Shown here one piece after another: positions 51,496 through 61,197 of a DNA stretch of 64,000 nucleotides. Source of the stretch: Lacrimispora indolis DSM 755 (lineage in GTDB: Bacteria > Bacillota > Clostridia > Lachnospirales > Lachnospiraceae); contig NZ_AZUI01000001.1 in assembly GCF_000526995.1 (NCBI RefSeq), positions 3,948,001-4,012,000 on the forward strand, given 5' to 3'. Position numbers and translations under genes: made by a program. The notes under the pieces are model-generated. The model was not told where the DNA came from, searched no databases, and saw only the letters and a list, made by a program, of their open reading frames with translations. Each line of letters begins with the position of its first letter. Position 1 is the stretch's first letter.

Positions 51496-52035
51496 ATGTT
51501 TGAGTTTAATATATTTTTAGATGATAATGATTATTTACTATTTAATCAATATCATTTATTAAATAGTCCTTCTGGTAAAAAATCTTTGATGTCCTTTAGA
51601 TTAATTATTCCATTCCTTTGTTTTATGGTCCTTGTTATATTTTGTATTGCAGGCTCTGATTTTGAACTGATTTTGATTGAAGCTATTATGATGACGGTTT
51701 TTTCTATTTTGTGGATTGGGTATAGCAAAAAGATAATTCTAAAATCCATGAATAACAGAGTGATACAAATGAAAAAGGAAGGTAGGCTCCCTTACAGCAA
51801 CGAGGCAATCTTAAAGTTCGATAATGAGAAAATACATGAAATCACACCAAATACAGAAAATGTAATAAAGTATTCGTTGATTGAAAAAGTTGCTATAACA
51901 GAAAAAGCTATTTATATTTATTTTAGCTCTGTACAGGCATATATTCTTCCGGTAACCGCTTTTTCAGAAGAAATGGAAAAACTAAAATTTCTGGAATTTA
52001 TTAAGGAAAAAGGTGAGCTAGCCCATTCCATTTAA
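51496..52035 (+). CDS. YcxB-like membrane protein
   Basis: A 179-residue protein. Two membrane helices follow each other (LIIPFLCFMVLVIFCIAGSD and LILIEAIMMTVFSILWIGYS). The C-terminal cytoplasmic part (LKFDNEKIHEITPNTENVIK, then EKAIYIYFSSVQAYILPVTA) matches the YcxB-like domain. Function of the family is unknown. The ATG follows AGAGGCG. Confidence 0.7.
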   Translation: MFEFNIFLDDNDYLLFNQYHLLNSPSGKKSLMSFRLIIPFLCFMVLVIFCIAGSDFELILIEAIMMTVFSILWIGYSKKIILKSMNNRVIQMKKEGRLPYSNEAILKFDNEKIHEITPNTENVIKYSLIEKVAITEKAIYIYFSSVQAYILPVTAFSEEMEKLKFLEFIKEKGELAHSI

Positions 52036-52081
52036 TGAGTTTATACAGAATCAAGGGTACAATTGTGAAAGGTGTTTTACA

Positions 52082-52528
52082 ATGAAAAACAATAAAATTA
52101 CAACTTGTCTTATATTATTTTTAATCAGTGCTGTGTCTGCTTCATGTAATAGATCAACTGCGAAAACAATTATTGAAATAGAATTAACAGAAAATTATGA
52201 TACATCTGACCCTTTTATATATGAAAAGTTAATATATGTATCCGATGATATCAATATATTAGATTTAGATATTTCTATTCAGATAAAAGGTAAACGCAGT
52301 AGTTTAGAGATTGCGGACAATGAAACTGGACAAGTTTTTTGGAGCAAAGAATGGAACGGAAATGTCGATAAAACTAATTTCGCTATTTCTCTTGATACCC
52401 TTGAAAAGGATAAGGAATATGTCATTAGATTTACTGGAATTAAAATAAACTATGCAAAGGTAGTAGTCACCTCTGAAAATAAATTAGTAAAAGAGCGGGA
52501 AAAACCTTTAAGGCCCAATAGAGATTAG
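52082..52528 (+). CDS. Hypothetical lipoprotein
   Basis: A 148-residue exported protein with signal peptide and a probable lipobox (LISAVSASCNRS). The mature part is β-rich (ILDLDISIQIKGKRSSLEIA, then EYVIRFTGIKINYAKVVVTS) and resembles small immunoglobulin-like folds; I recognise no family. It follows the YcxB-like gene by 46 bases and is probably co-transcribed. Confidence 0.6.
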   Translation: MKNNKITTCLILFLISAVSASCNRSTAKTIIEIELTENYDTSDPFIYEKLIYVSDDINILDLDISIQIKGKRSSLEIADNETGQVFWSKEWNGNVDKTNFAISLDTLEKDKEYVIRFTGIKINYAKVVVTSENKLVKEREKPLRPNRD

Positions 52529-52644
52529 GTTATTGCGTTTTTTGCCGATAATTCGAAAGCGACAGATAGAAACAGGAATTGATAGTGCCGCCTTTATTGC
52601 TTATCATTTATATAATACGCAGAAGTGAAAAGGAACTGTTGAAT

Positions 52645-53030
52645 ATGTTTAGATACGTTCATTCTAATATCATTGCTAAGAATGCGGGTAAACTGATAGA
52701 TTTTTATAAGACAGTGCTTCATTGCAAGAGCATTAACGAGACACGTAATCTAAGCGGGCGTGGCTAGATATACTGACCTGTTTGAGCGGAGCGCATATTA
52801 TTGGTGAGCATTTGCTTTTGCCTGGTTATGGACAAGAGCATCCTACTCTTGGGATTTTTTCTTACGATGAGCTAAAAGAATGCCTTCCCGCAGAAATTAA
52901 CCGTCCAGGTATTGCACATTTAGCTTTTGAAGCTGGATATCCGAATAATGTAGAAGCAGTATTTGTTTATGCGAGGGATCCAGAAGGCAATATTCTTGAA
53001 CTTCAAGGCTGGCGAAAAGTAAAAAACTGA
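52645..53030 (+). pseudogene. Broken VOC-family (glyoxalase-like) gene
   Basis: The first frame, MFRYVHSNIIAKNAGKLIDF, ends at a TAG (52765). A one-base shift near 52758 continues the family sequence as WLDILTCLSGAHIIGEHLLL and then to RDPEGNILELQGW. A further lesion is visible: after GIAHLAFEAG the text jumps to YPNNVEAVFVYARD, skipping ~25 residues expected between them. Frameshift plus deletion make a pseudogene. The start has AAGGAACTG upstream. Confidence 0.75.
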
Positions 53031-53296
53031 ATTATCAAATACAGAGTTTCAATTCTTGTTGATAACAAATTTCGCATTATGAGCACAATTCAAAACCCGG
53101 CAAATTGAATAGAAATGCCTAATATCTATATTTTAAAGGGCATACTTCAGTGGTTCGCTTTTGTTTCCCGATTCATAACAAAGCAATATGTCGAAACAAT
53201 TACGGTATCAGTTCTAGAAAAAAGAGCATTGACAGACAAGCGGGAATAATTTTTGCTTTGATATAATTGTGGCATAAAAAATATGGAGGGTTTATT

Positions 53297-54226
53297 ATGC
53301 ACGCATGGGAATCAATTCAAAATGTATTGGACTTTATCGAGGACAACTTAGCGCAAAACAATACGCCTGAAGAATTATCAAAAGTCGCTGCACTATCGCC
53401 TTTTTATTTTCAGCGCCTTTTTTCCCGACTTGTTAAGCGTCCGGTATACGAATATGTAAAAATGCGCAGACTGGCAAGGGCATGTGAAACGCTTAGCGAT
53501 AAGGACAGGCGTATACTGGATATTGCCCTTGAGTACGGATTCAATAGCCACGAAAGCTTCACAAAAACCTTTAAAAGCGCTTTCGGGATAACCCCGGAGG
53601 AGTACCGCAATCATCCTGTCCGGTTAAATCAGATTGTAAAGCCCGATTTGTTACTTGGTTACACTATGATTGACGAAAATGTACCGCTTATTACTGACAG
53701 TATCGTTTTGGATATATCACGTAAAGTGCTAAATGTTCCAGAGCTTTACATTGGTTTTTCCGGACAGGTGCCGTTATCTCAACAAACTCCTCTCAGCGAG
53801 ACAACGGGCGTTGATGTTCCCGGTCTGCTGTGGGATAAATTCCACGATCAAAAGGCTGATATACAAGGTCTCGTGCCGAACGGTATAGAACTGGCGGTAT
53901 CGTTAAGCGGTAAGATTGAAAAATACTTCACCTATTTTGTCGGAGCGTCCGCAATGCCTGAAGCAAAAGCGTCCGGCGATTTTGAAGTGTGGGAACTGCC
54001 TGCCGCAGAATATGTGATCTGTTCATTTGAAGCGGAGAATTTCGCGGAACTGACATCATCCGCGCTCTATAAAAGCATGAATTACTTATTTGACATTTGG
54101 CTCCCAAAGCACGGTTTAACGGCGCAGCCTTTTTCAGTGGAAAAGTATTATGCGACAAACCCGGAAGTCCGCAAAATGGAGATATGGGTAATACCTGTTC
54201 CCATAGCCGAATCAGAAATCAGGTGA
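53297..54226 (+). CDS. AraC-family regulator with GyrI-like effector domain
   Basis: A 309-residue protein. The N-terminal AraC domain contains TPEELSKVAALSPFYFQRLF and LDIALEYGFNSHESFTKTFK. The C-terminal ~160 residues are a GyrI-like small-molecule-binding domain (AMPEAKASGDFEVWELPAAE, then LPKHGLTAQPFSVEKYYATN). This architecture is that of Rob/SoxS-like multidrug regulators in Firmicutes. The ATG at 53297 follows TGGAGGG. It precedes a DUF3788 gene by four bases. Confidence 0.87.
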   Translation: MHAWESIQNVLDFIEDNLAQNNTPEELSKVAALSPFYFQRLFSRLVKRPVYEYVKMRRLARACETLSDKDRRILDIALEYGFNSHESFTKTFKSAFGITPEEYRNHPVRLNQIVKPDLLLGYTMIDENVPLITDSIVLDISRKVLNVPELYIGFSGQVPLSQQTPLSETTGVDVPGLLWDKFHDQKADIQGLVPNGIELAVSLSGKIEKYFTYFVGASAMPEAKASGDFEVWELPAAEYVICSFEAENFAELTSSALYKSMNYLFDIWLPKHGLTAQPFSVEKYYATNPEVRKMEIWVIPVPIAESEIR

Positions 54227-54230
54227 TGAC

Positions 54231-54656
54231 ATGCAATGGAACGAATTATATGATAACTCCCACCCACCAACAGATGAAAATATCCAAGAATTTATAAACA
54301 ACGATTTATGGTATAACATAACCACTTACCTTGAAGATACGTATAGGACACCACCTAAAAAAGCTTATAGCGGTTGTTCCATGCAAAGCGGTTGGAATAT
54401 CAAATATCAAAAAGGCGGGAAGCCGCTATGCATACTTTATCCAATGAAAGGTTATTTTATTGCGTTGGTGGTGATAGGAATGCGTGAAATGAATGAAGCA
54501 GAACTGTTAATGCCATTATGCACTGAATACACCCAAATCTTATTTAAACAAACTATTTCCGGGTATAGCGGAAAATGGTTGATGCTTGATGTGAAAAGTA
54601 TAGATATACTTAATGACGTAAAAAGAATGATAGCATTACGGGCAAATAATAAGTAA
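54231..54656 (+). CDS. DUF3788 family protein
   Basis: A 141-residue cytoplasmic protein. The hallmark is YSGCSMQSGWNIKYQKGGKP followed by a C-terminal YSGKWLMLDVKSIDILNDVK. It is commonly found next to AraC or GyrI-like genes, as here. The function is not known; a ligand-binding or antibiotic-response role is possible. AGGTGATGAC precedes the ATG. Confidence 0.75.
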   Translation: MQWNELYDNSHPPTDENIQEFINNDLWYNITTYLEDTYRTPPKKAYSGCSMQSGWNIKYQKGGKPLCILYPMKGYFIALVVIGMREMNEAELLMPLCTEYTQILFKQTISGYSGKWLMLDVKSIDILNDVKRMIALRANNK

Positions 54657-54722
54657 GAGAAATATAGCTTTTGCCCGTATTTTCCCGGATACGGCTTTTG
54701 CTGGACCAATATAGACGATAGA

Positions 54723-55034
54723 CTAATGAATCATGGATTCGCATAGATCCGGTAATTCTTCCGATACATAGGTCTGGTAGTCCAGTCCGTATTTCATGTT
54801 GCTGTATAAGCTCCGGTTTATATCCGGCATGATAATGGCGTCATTATGGGCCTGTGCATATTGCTCCAGGCTGGTATAGCGGGTCCAGACAGAATAGTTA
54901 TGTGAACGCCCATGAAGCAGATACAGCGTCTTAACCGGACAGTCTGTCCGGTAGAAATCCTGCGGTAGGACCACACAGACGGAAGTGACCATGCGAATTG
55001 ATTCGGCTTTCAGTTCACAATGGAGAAATGCCAT
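54723..55034 (-). pseudogene. Truncated esterase (tributyrin esterase/EstA-like)
   Basis: The 103-residue product begins MAFLHCELKAESIRMVTSVC and contains TLYLLHGRSHNYSVWTRYTS and IIMPDINRSLYSNMKYGLDY, the first third of an esterase of the S-formylglutathione hydrolase type. It stops at MIH before the GxSxG nucleophile region, so catalysis is lost. It follows the SBP pseudogene on the same strand and begins right at that gene's stop codon. Confidence 0.7.
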
Positions 55035-55035
55035 A

Positions 55036-55752
55036 TTATTTACCTGCTTTATACTGCTCTGAATATTCTTTGATAATCTGCTCACCGCCTGCAGCTTTCC
55101 AGTCCTCAATGGCGGCCTTTCAACCATCTAAATCCAGCTCTCCAATTACATATTTGATTTTGGCATCATTGATCTGATTTTCCAGATCGCCGCCGGTATA
55201 TCCCTGGTAGCCGGTAATATGATAGGGTGCGTCAGGCTCTGCTTTTAACAGCTGGAAGATATCGGTCGTAGCATTTGGGTAAACGGCAGTCAGGTCGGTA
55301 ACGCGGGTTGCAGCATCCTCTAAGTTCCCCAGAAACAACATGCCGGCGGCACCTGATGTAACGTTCTGCATTTCATCCTTGCAGATGGGGAAATCCTGAT
55401 TGAATAAACCTTCGGAATAAGCCTGCCTAAACCATGTAAGGGATTTCGTGTAGGTATCATAATAGAATTCAGGTGCAACATTTCCTGCTTCATTAATCCC
55501 CCATGTATTCGGTCAGCCCATATAGATGCTTAACTGGGTGGAAAAGCGGGGAAGGGCACTGTATTTTAAGGAAAAGCCGTAGGTGTCGTTTTTGCCGTTC
55601 TGATCAGGATCATTGTAGGTGAATGCATAGAGAACGTCGTGAAGTTCCTCTATAGTGGCCGGCATCTCCATACCTACAGCCTCCAGCCAATCCTGACAGT
55701 TTCCTTCCGGCAAAATTCCGCTTGATAACATAAATTCGTAGCAAAGATCACC
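55036..55752 (-). pseudogene. Decayed carbohydrate ABC substrate-binding protein
   Basis: A single frame carries a family 1 solute-binding protein fragment: DWLEAVGMEMPATIEELHDV, then DPDQNGKNDTYGFSLKYS, then EFYYDTYTKSLTWFRQAYSE and EDWKAAGGEQIIKEYSEQYK at the end. Two in-frame TGA codons interrupt it, at 55517-55519 (IYMG-stop-PNTWG) and 55125-55127 (DLDG-stop-KAAIE). The N-terminal ~200 residues with signal peptide are missing. This is a remnant of a sugar-uptake locus together with the truncated esterase. Confidence 0.8.
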
Positions 55753-55866
55753 TCATTCACAACAAGGAAACTCCGCGCGATTTCATAGACAGCTATAATT
55801 ATATTGGATAATCAGGCGAAAAAGTATTGCCGATTATTAATATTTGAAATAGGAGATGCTTTGGTG

Positions 55867-56535
55867 ATGAAAATTGTTATTATAAATGGAAGTCCAAGAA
55901 AGTGCGGTTCAACTGCTTATATTCTACATGTAATTGAAAAGAATCTGCTGCAGAAAGGTGCAAGTGTTATTTTCTTTGACTTAAGCGAGCAGTCGATTAC
56001 TTTGTGCAAAGGATGTTGCAGCTGTTATAAGACTGGACACTGTATTATAAACGATGATGCTGAAAAAATATCACAGGAACTCTGTAATGCCGATGGAGTA
56101 ATCATTGGATCTTCGACAATCGCAAGCAATGTTCCTGGTGTGCTAAAGGTATTTATAGATAGAGGGCATTTTGTCATAGAACAGCTTCTGCACAGGAAAT
56201 ACGCATTAAGCGTAACAACTTATGAGAATTATGGCGGAAAAGAAGCCTCAGGGGTATTAAACAAACTTTTAAGGCTTTCTGGCGCAGTAATGTGCGGTTC
56301 AATTGTGGAAAAAATCCCTTTTAATAGTGATTGCTCTTCAAATTCAAAACTCAATTCCAAGGTGAAACGATGTGTCCAAAGGCTATATAACGATATTGAA
56401 CAACAGAAGGACTATAGATTTCAACGAATAAAACGGAAATTGATTTTTGGAATCGGCCTGAAGCCTTTTGTTCTGCATAAGGGAGACAGCTATGCTGGTG
56501 TAAAAAAAAGGTGGTCCCAAATAGGATTACTATAA
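55867..56535 (+). CDS. Flavodoxin-fold NAD(P)H-dependent oxidoreductase
   Basis: A 222-residue protein with the FMN motif INGSPRKCGSTAYILHVIEK and a four-Cys stretch (TLCKGCCSCYKTGHCIINDD) typical of iron-sulfur-flavoprotein-like NADPH-dependent FMN reductases. It then has GVIIGSSTIASNVPGVLKVF. It presumably reduces quinones, nitro compounds or other acceptors. The ATG at 55867 follows AGGAGATGC. Confidence 0.82.
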   Translation: MKIVIINGSPRKCGSTAYILHVIEKNLLQKGASVIFFDLSEQSITLCKGCCSCYKTGHCIINDDAEKISQELCNADGVIIGSSTIASNVPGVLKVFIDRGHFVIEQLLHRKYALSVTTYENYGGKEASGVLNKLLRLSGAVMCGSIVEKIPFNSDCSSNSKLNSKVKRCVQRLYNDIEQQKDYRFQRIKRKLIFGIGLKPFVLHKGDSYAGVKKRWSQIGLL

Positions 56536-56714
56536 ACTGACAATCTATAGAGCATACCGATCTGTACAAAATCAGGAACTGACAGCAATGGTTTGCAACA
56601 GGGCGATAAAATTTGCGCTGCTCAATACTGAAAAGGTGGTGTTTTCTATCCTAACCGGAAACTGGCGGGAAACCATACGGGAAATGGAAATTTTCAATTT
56701 TTTACAAAAAACTA

Positions 56715-56758
56715 TTGACTGATGACAAACATGATGGTATAAAGTATGTACATACTTT
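56715..56758 (+). promoter_or_regulatory. Promoter with overlapping 18-bp palindrome
   Basis: A sigma-A-type promoter: TTGACT at 56715-56720, 17-base spacer, TATAAA at 56738-56743. The perfect palindrome AAAGTATGTACATACTTT at 56741-56758 overlaps the -10 and the expected start point. It is placed where a repressor or control protein would bind. The gene's GTG start is at 56772. Confidence 0.75.
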
Positions 56759-56771
56759 TGGGAGGTGTAAT

Positions 56772-58625
56772 GTGATTCGTAATCTCAGTGATTTTTATTC
56801 ACGAATTAATTTATGCTATAAAGAACTTGATCCCTATTTCTCATATGACCAATCATTTGAAATCATTGCTGTAATGCTCACTATAGCATGGATTAAAGAT
56901 AATAAAAATTATTGTGATAGTACATTCCTGATTGAGAGATGCGATGAAAAAGGATTTGTAGATAATTTAACAAAGGCACTTATAAAATTTGAGAAAGAGC
57001 ATGGGGAATTTCAAAATGCACTTACAGAACTAATAAATAATGCCATTAACTATCCTGATATTAATATAAATAAAATACTCAGAAATATATATGAACTGAT
57101 ATCTGAAATGCATTTAGATAAGCATATGGTGAAATCCGTATTTCAGCTGATTTTGTCTTCAGAAGCTGAGTTTAATAGAAGCAATGATACTCCCGATTCT
57201 GTTATTGAGCTTATATATAGACTCGTTGATATAGACAAAGTAAGGGATATGGCCGTTTACTGCTGTGGATGTTCTAAAATTGCTATTACCTTTTCTGAAA
57301 ATATAAGGAAGACTTCAAGTAAGCAATTACCTTATTACCATGGAGAAGAGATCGTTCTTTCTTCAACTCTGGTTTCAAAGCTGTTAATGATAATTTTTGA
57401 ACTTAGGAACTCTAATATTGTGAATAGAGATGTATTATTGCCGGAAGAAAATCTGAAAAATGGTTCGGAATATGATTTAGTTATATCAGATATGCCTCAA
57501 AGTTCATATTCAGAAGAAAATTCTTTTAATCATGATTTTCGGCTGAAATATGGAAAACCAGTCAAAAATAGTGCGGAATGGGCCTTTGGGCAAAATGTCA
57601 TATATAATATGAACTCTAATGGAATTGGAATATTAATCGGGACCAAAGGGGCATTGGTTAGAGGAAGCGAATCAGAGATTAGAAAGAATATAATTAATGA
57701 TGATTTAATTGAATGCATAATTACTCTGCCAAATAGCTTGTATGAAAAATCCAATCTGGGTTCAGAAATTATTATCTTAAACAAAAATAAGTCGCATGAA
57801 AGAAGAGACAAAATACTTTTCATAAATGCCAGCCAAAATTCAATTAAAATCAATAGAATGCAGTATGCCATTCCAATGGAGAGCATTGATGAAATAGCGA
57901 AAGCTTATAAAGAAGGCATTGAAAAAAAACATTTCAGTATGTTTGTTGACATTGGTAAGATTAAGGACTTTGGATATAGAATAAATCCGATTGAATATCT
58001 TGATTTTGATGCCGTTAAAAAATCGTTTTTAGATACAGTCTTATTGAAAGATATAGCAGAGGTTAAAAGAGGGCTTAACGTCAAAAATGAGGATGTTTGC
58101 AAGGACAATTCTGAGGGATATTTATGCCTTAATATAAAAGAAATAGAAAATGGGAGAGTAAATTATGATTCAGCCGTAACATTTCAGCATGTCAAAAGGG
58201 AATGGGTGGGAAGATATGATATTAAGCCAAATGACATCCTGGTAACATCAAAAGGCTGGAGTCTGAAATTTGCAATTGTGGAGAATGAATTTAAGCCTTC
58301 TTTAATTAGCTCCAATCTTACGATTATACGTGTAGATCAAAAAAGATACAATCCCTATGTTCTTTTTGAATTTTTTCAAAGTGAAATTGGTATGAAGATG
58401 ATTAATGGGATCCATACGGGCACCACAGTAAAAATACTTAATAACTCCCAACTCCAAAATTTTGAAATCCCCACATTTGGTATTGACGAAATGAACAGAC
58501 TGGGAGAAAAGATTAAAAACAATAGAATGGAGTATATAAAGAGCATAAATGAAGCAAAAACAAAATTTGAGGAAAATAAAAAATCATATGTAGAAAAAAT
58601 GTGGTCGCTTTTTCGCCAAAGCTGA
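56772..58625 (+). CDS. HsdM-HsdS-like fusion with degenerate methylase motifs
   Basis: A 617-residue protein. Residues ~1-150 are helical, like HsdM N-terminal regions. The N6-adenine methylase core follows, but the SAM motif is MAVYCCGCSKIAI instead of DPxCGTG and the catalytic NPP(F/Y) is replaced by SDMPQSSY. The later core is well kept (IRKNIINDDLIECIITLPNS, then GSEIIILNKNK). From about residue 430 it is a type I specificity-subunit-like module (LKDIAEVKRGLNV, then ILVTSKGWSLKFAIV and GTTVKILNNSQLQNFEIP). GGGAGG lies six bases before the GTG; the frame from 56715 would start inside the promoter. It probably recognises DNA without methylating it. Confidence 0.75.
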   Translation: MIRNLSDFYSRINLCYKELDPYFSYDQSFEIIAVMLTIAWIKDNKNYCDSTFLIERCDEKGFVDNLTKALIKFEKEHGEFQNALTELINNAINYPDININKILRNIYELISEMHLDKHMVKSVFQLILSSEAEFNRSNDTPDSVIELIYRLVDIDKVRDMAVYCCGCSKIAITFSENIRKTSSKQLPYYHGEEIVLSSTLVSKLLMIIFELRNSNIVNRDVLLPEENLKNGSEYDLVISDMPQSSYSEENSFNHDFRLKYGKPVKNSAEWAFGQNVIYNMNSNGIGILIGTKGALVRGSESEIRKNIINDDLIECIITLPNSLYEKSNLGSEIIILNKNKSHERRDKILFINASQNSIKINRMQYAIPMESIDEIAKAYKEGIEKKHFSMFVDIGKIKDFGYRINPIEYLDFDAVKKSFLDTVLLKDIAEVKRGLNVKNEDVCKDNSEGYLCLNIKEIENGRVNYDSAVTFQHVKREWVGRYDIKPNDILVTSKGWSLKFAIVENEFKPSLISSNLTIIRVDQKRYNPYVLFEFFQSEIGMKMINGIHTGTTVKILNNSQLQNFEIPTFGIDEMNRLGEKIKNNRMEYIKSINEAKTKFEENKKSYVEKMWSLFRQS

Positions 58626-58685
58626 TTCATTTATCATTTGATTTACAGTATATGAAACAAATGATCATAAAAGTGGGGGAGAATA

Positions 58686-59278
58686 ATGATAAATATATTT
58701 GTTTCCTATTGTCAAAAGGATAAAATCTTTGCCGATAATATTAATTTATATTTTAAGGATGAAGATATTTGTATACATCAAGATATTAGAGATATTAGTC
58801 AATGGAAAAGCATTCGTGAATACATGCAAAGCATCAGAGATATGGATTATGCTATACTGATTATAACTGATAATTACTTAAAGTCCTTTCATTGCATGTA
58901 TGAGGTATTGGAAATAATGAAGGAAAAGGACTATCAAGACAGGATTTTTCCAGCAGTTGTAGAAACGAAGATTTATAGTGCTATTGGAAGAATACAATAT
59001 ATTACTTATTGGGAAGAAAAAAACACAAAACATCATTCTTAATATAGATGAATTTTTATGTAAAATAGCCGATATGAATAATCCGGTTATATCAGATATT
59101 AACGTTTCAATAGAGAATAAGCTTAGGGAACATTAGTAAATTTCTTATTGAACTTTGTATGCAATTAGTAAAAGAGAATAGTAGTTTCCAGGCCGAAATA
59201 GAAGACATAGATACAAGAACAGTAACTTATGAATTCTATAAAAACGGCAGCCATATCAGAATGTTAAAATTGTTCTAA
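58686..59278 (+). pseudogene. TIR-domain gene broken by two frameshifts
   Basis: The first frame (58686-59042) encodes a nearly complete TIR domain: INIFVSYCQKDKIFADNINL, then MDYAILIITDNYLKSFHCMYE with Glu73, the NADase catalytic position. At an A7 run (59017-59023) a shift of one base opens IILNIDEFLCKIADMNNPVI. A second one-base shift near 59125 opens ISKFLIELCMQLVKENSSFQ and TYEFYKNGSHIRMLKLF, ending at 59278. Joined, it would be ~197 residues. GGGGGAG precedes the ATG. It lies 60 bp after the methylase-like gene, so they are probably one unit. Confidence 0.72.
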
Positions 59279-59674
59279 GGAACTTGTTTTGGTGGAAAAG
59301 ATAATAATCATTATACTCATGGCTTTCTATGTCCATGGTACAGAAAGCCATGTTTACAGAAGGGGCTGTAAAAGAAATATGGACAATCTATATACAGCCT
59401 TATCTGGAACTATAGCGGGTATTTGCGGTAATTCATCTTGTAAGAGCCATTTTAGAAGTTAAACTACTTCTTCAGCATTTCATATATATGAAAGTAAATC
59501 ATACTGAGCATTGAATAAATTCCATTGCAGTAAATGCCGAACCGGTTTTAAACGGCATCATTTTTATGTGCTTAGGGTATACTGAATGTGATGTAATGTG
59601 GCTGGAAACAGACTGGCTTGGTCAAGCATCAGATAAGAAATAAATAAAAACAATACAGATCAAAAGGAGAGTTT
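59279..59674. other. Intergenic region with hairpin
   Basis: A hairpin at 59318-59352 (CATGGCTTTCT and AGAAAGCCATG) may end the TIR transcript. No gene is seen in the rest. The promoter of the helicase gene is presumably near its right end. Confidence 0.5.
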
Positions 59675-61090
59675 ATGCAATTTAAAGATTTAGATATTAT
59701 GCCTGAAATTATAATGGCATTAGAAAAAGAAAGTTACGATATTCCTACACCAATACAGGAAGAGGCTATACCTGTTATATTAAGCGGCAGGGATTTACTT
59801 GGTTGTGCCCAGACTGGTACCGGAAAAACAGCTGCATTTGCCATACCAACCATTCAGCTGCTCAGCGAAGAAAAAGTGTCTCATCAGGAAAGACAAAATA
59901 TAAGGGCCCTGATCGTAACACCCACCAGAGAGCTGGCTTTGCAAATTTATGAAAGTTTTAATACTTATGGAAAATTCACCAATTTAAATTGCTGTGTAGT
60001 CTTTGGGGGAGTATCTCAAAAGCCGCAGGAAGAAAATTTAAAGCAAAAGGTAGATATACTTGTGGCAACACCAGGAAGACTGCTGGACTTAATTGATCAA
60101 AAGATTGTAAATATTGAACATATTAAAATATTTATATTGGATGAAGCTGACCGTATGCTGGATATGGGATTTATTCACGATGTCAGAAGGATTATTGCTA
60201 AAACACCTTCGAAAAAGCAAACATTACTTTTCTCGGCTACGATGCCGCCAGATATAGCCAAACTGGCGGGTACGATTTTAAAGACTCCTGCGAAAATAGC
60301 AATCACTCCGGTATCATCAACAGTGGATACCATTGAGCAGTATCTGTACTTTGTTGATAAAAGTAATAAGAAGGATCTGCTTCTGCACATTCTGAAAGAT
60401 AAAAACATAGCTTCAGCACTGGTATTCACTCGAACCAAGCACGGGGCTGACCGGCTTATGAAGCAATTATCAAGGAATAACGTAGTCGCCCAGGCAATCC
60501 ATGGTGATAAGTCACAAGGAGCACGCCAGAGAGCATTAAGCAATTTTAAAGACAAAACATTGCGGATTTTGCTTGCAACAGATATTGCGGCAAGAGGAAT
60601 AGACATAGATGAACTGACCCATGTTATTAATTTTGATCTGCCGGATACACCGGAGACGTATGTACATCGTATTGGCCGGACAGGCAGGGCAGGACTGGGC
60701 GGAACAGCAATATCCTTCTGTGATTTTGACGAAAAGGGACAGCTTAACGATATTGAAAAGTTGATTGGGAAGAAATTAACAGAAATAAAAGATCATCCCT
60801 ACCCGTTAATGAACAACGTTCCAACGAAAAAGATTGTGCAGCCAAGAAGGGATACAGCAAAAGCACCGAAATCTCAAGTCAAACCCCCGAAGGATGCAAT
60901 CATAAGATCAAAAAGATCACCTAAGACTGCTTCACTGAAATCGGGTGCATCGTCAAAGAGAGAGTCATTGTACACAGCTTCCATGGACAGCGCTTCATCA
61001 TCAAAGAAGAAATATCGGATGACAGCAGATGGAACATTGAAAGAAAAAAGAAGTTATAATAAATTTTCAGTAAAGGACAAAAAGCGGTAA
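59675..61090 (+). CDS. DEAD-box RNA helicase (RhlE-like)
   Basis: A 471-residue ATP-dependent RNA helicase. Motifs in order: Q motif PTPIQEEAIP, motif I AQTGTGKTAAFA, Ia PTRELALQIY, Ib TPGRLLDL, II LDEADRML, III SATMP, then IV-VI with TDIAARGIDID and HRIGRTGRAG. A basic Ser/Lys-rich tail of ~90 residues (KAPKSQVKPPKDAIIRSKRS) probably binds RNA. AAAAGGAGAG precedes the ATG. Likely role in ribosome assembly or cold adaptation. Confidence 0.93.
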   Translation: MQFKDLDIMPEIIMALEKESYDIPTPIQEEAIPVILSGRDLLGCAQTGTGKTAAFAIPTIQLLSEEKVSHQERQNIRALIVTPTRELALQIYESFNTYGKFTNLNCCVVFGGVSQKPQEENLKQKVDILVATPGRLLDLIDQKIVNIEHIKIFILDEADRMLDMGFIHDVRRIIAKTPSKKQTLLFSATMPPDIAKLAGTILKTPAKIAITPVSSTVDTIEQYLYFVDKSNKKDLLLHILKDKNIASALVFTRTKHGADRLMKQLSRNNVVAQAIHGDKSQGARQRALSNFKDKTLRILLATDIAARGIDIDELTHVINFDLPDTPETYVHRIGRTGRAGLGGTAISFCDFDEKGQLNDIEKLIGKKLTEIKDHPYPLMNNVPTKKIVQPRRDTAKAPKSQVKPPKDAIIRSKRSPKTASLKSGASSKRESLYTASMDSASSSKKKYRMTADGTLKEKRSYNKFSVKDKKR

Positions 61091-61197
61091 ATCTTGACTC
61101 AAGACACTCTGATATTTGCTTTTTTTGTTAAGACAGCCATGATGTATTACAGTCCATTGAACATTAAAAATGTGAGTTATTAGCAAAGGAGATTGCC

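Noticed and set aside
55036..55752. In-frame TGA codons as selenocysteine or alternative Trp code
   Set aside because: Other genes in the window use TGA as a normal stop, and the gene is also truncated at its N-terminus. Simple decay is sufficient.
56715..56771. Upstream ATG start for the methylase-like gene
   Set aside because: It would begin inside the -35 box of a good promoter. The GTG at 56772 has GGGAGG at ideal distance.
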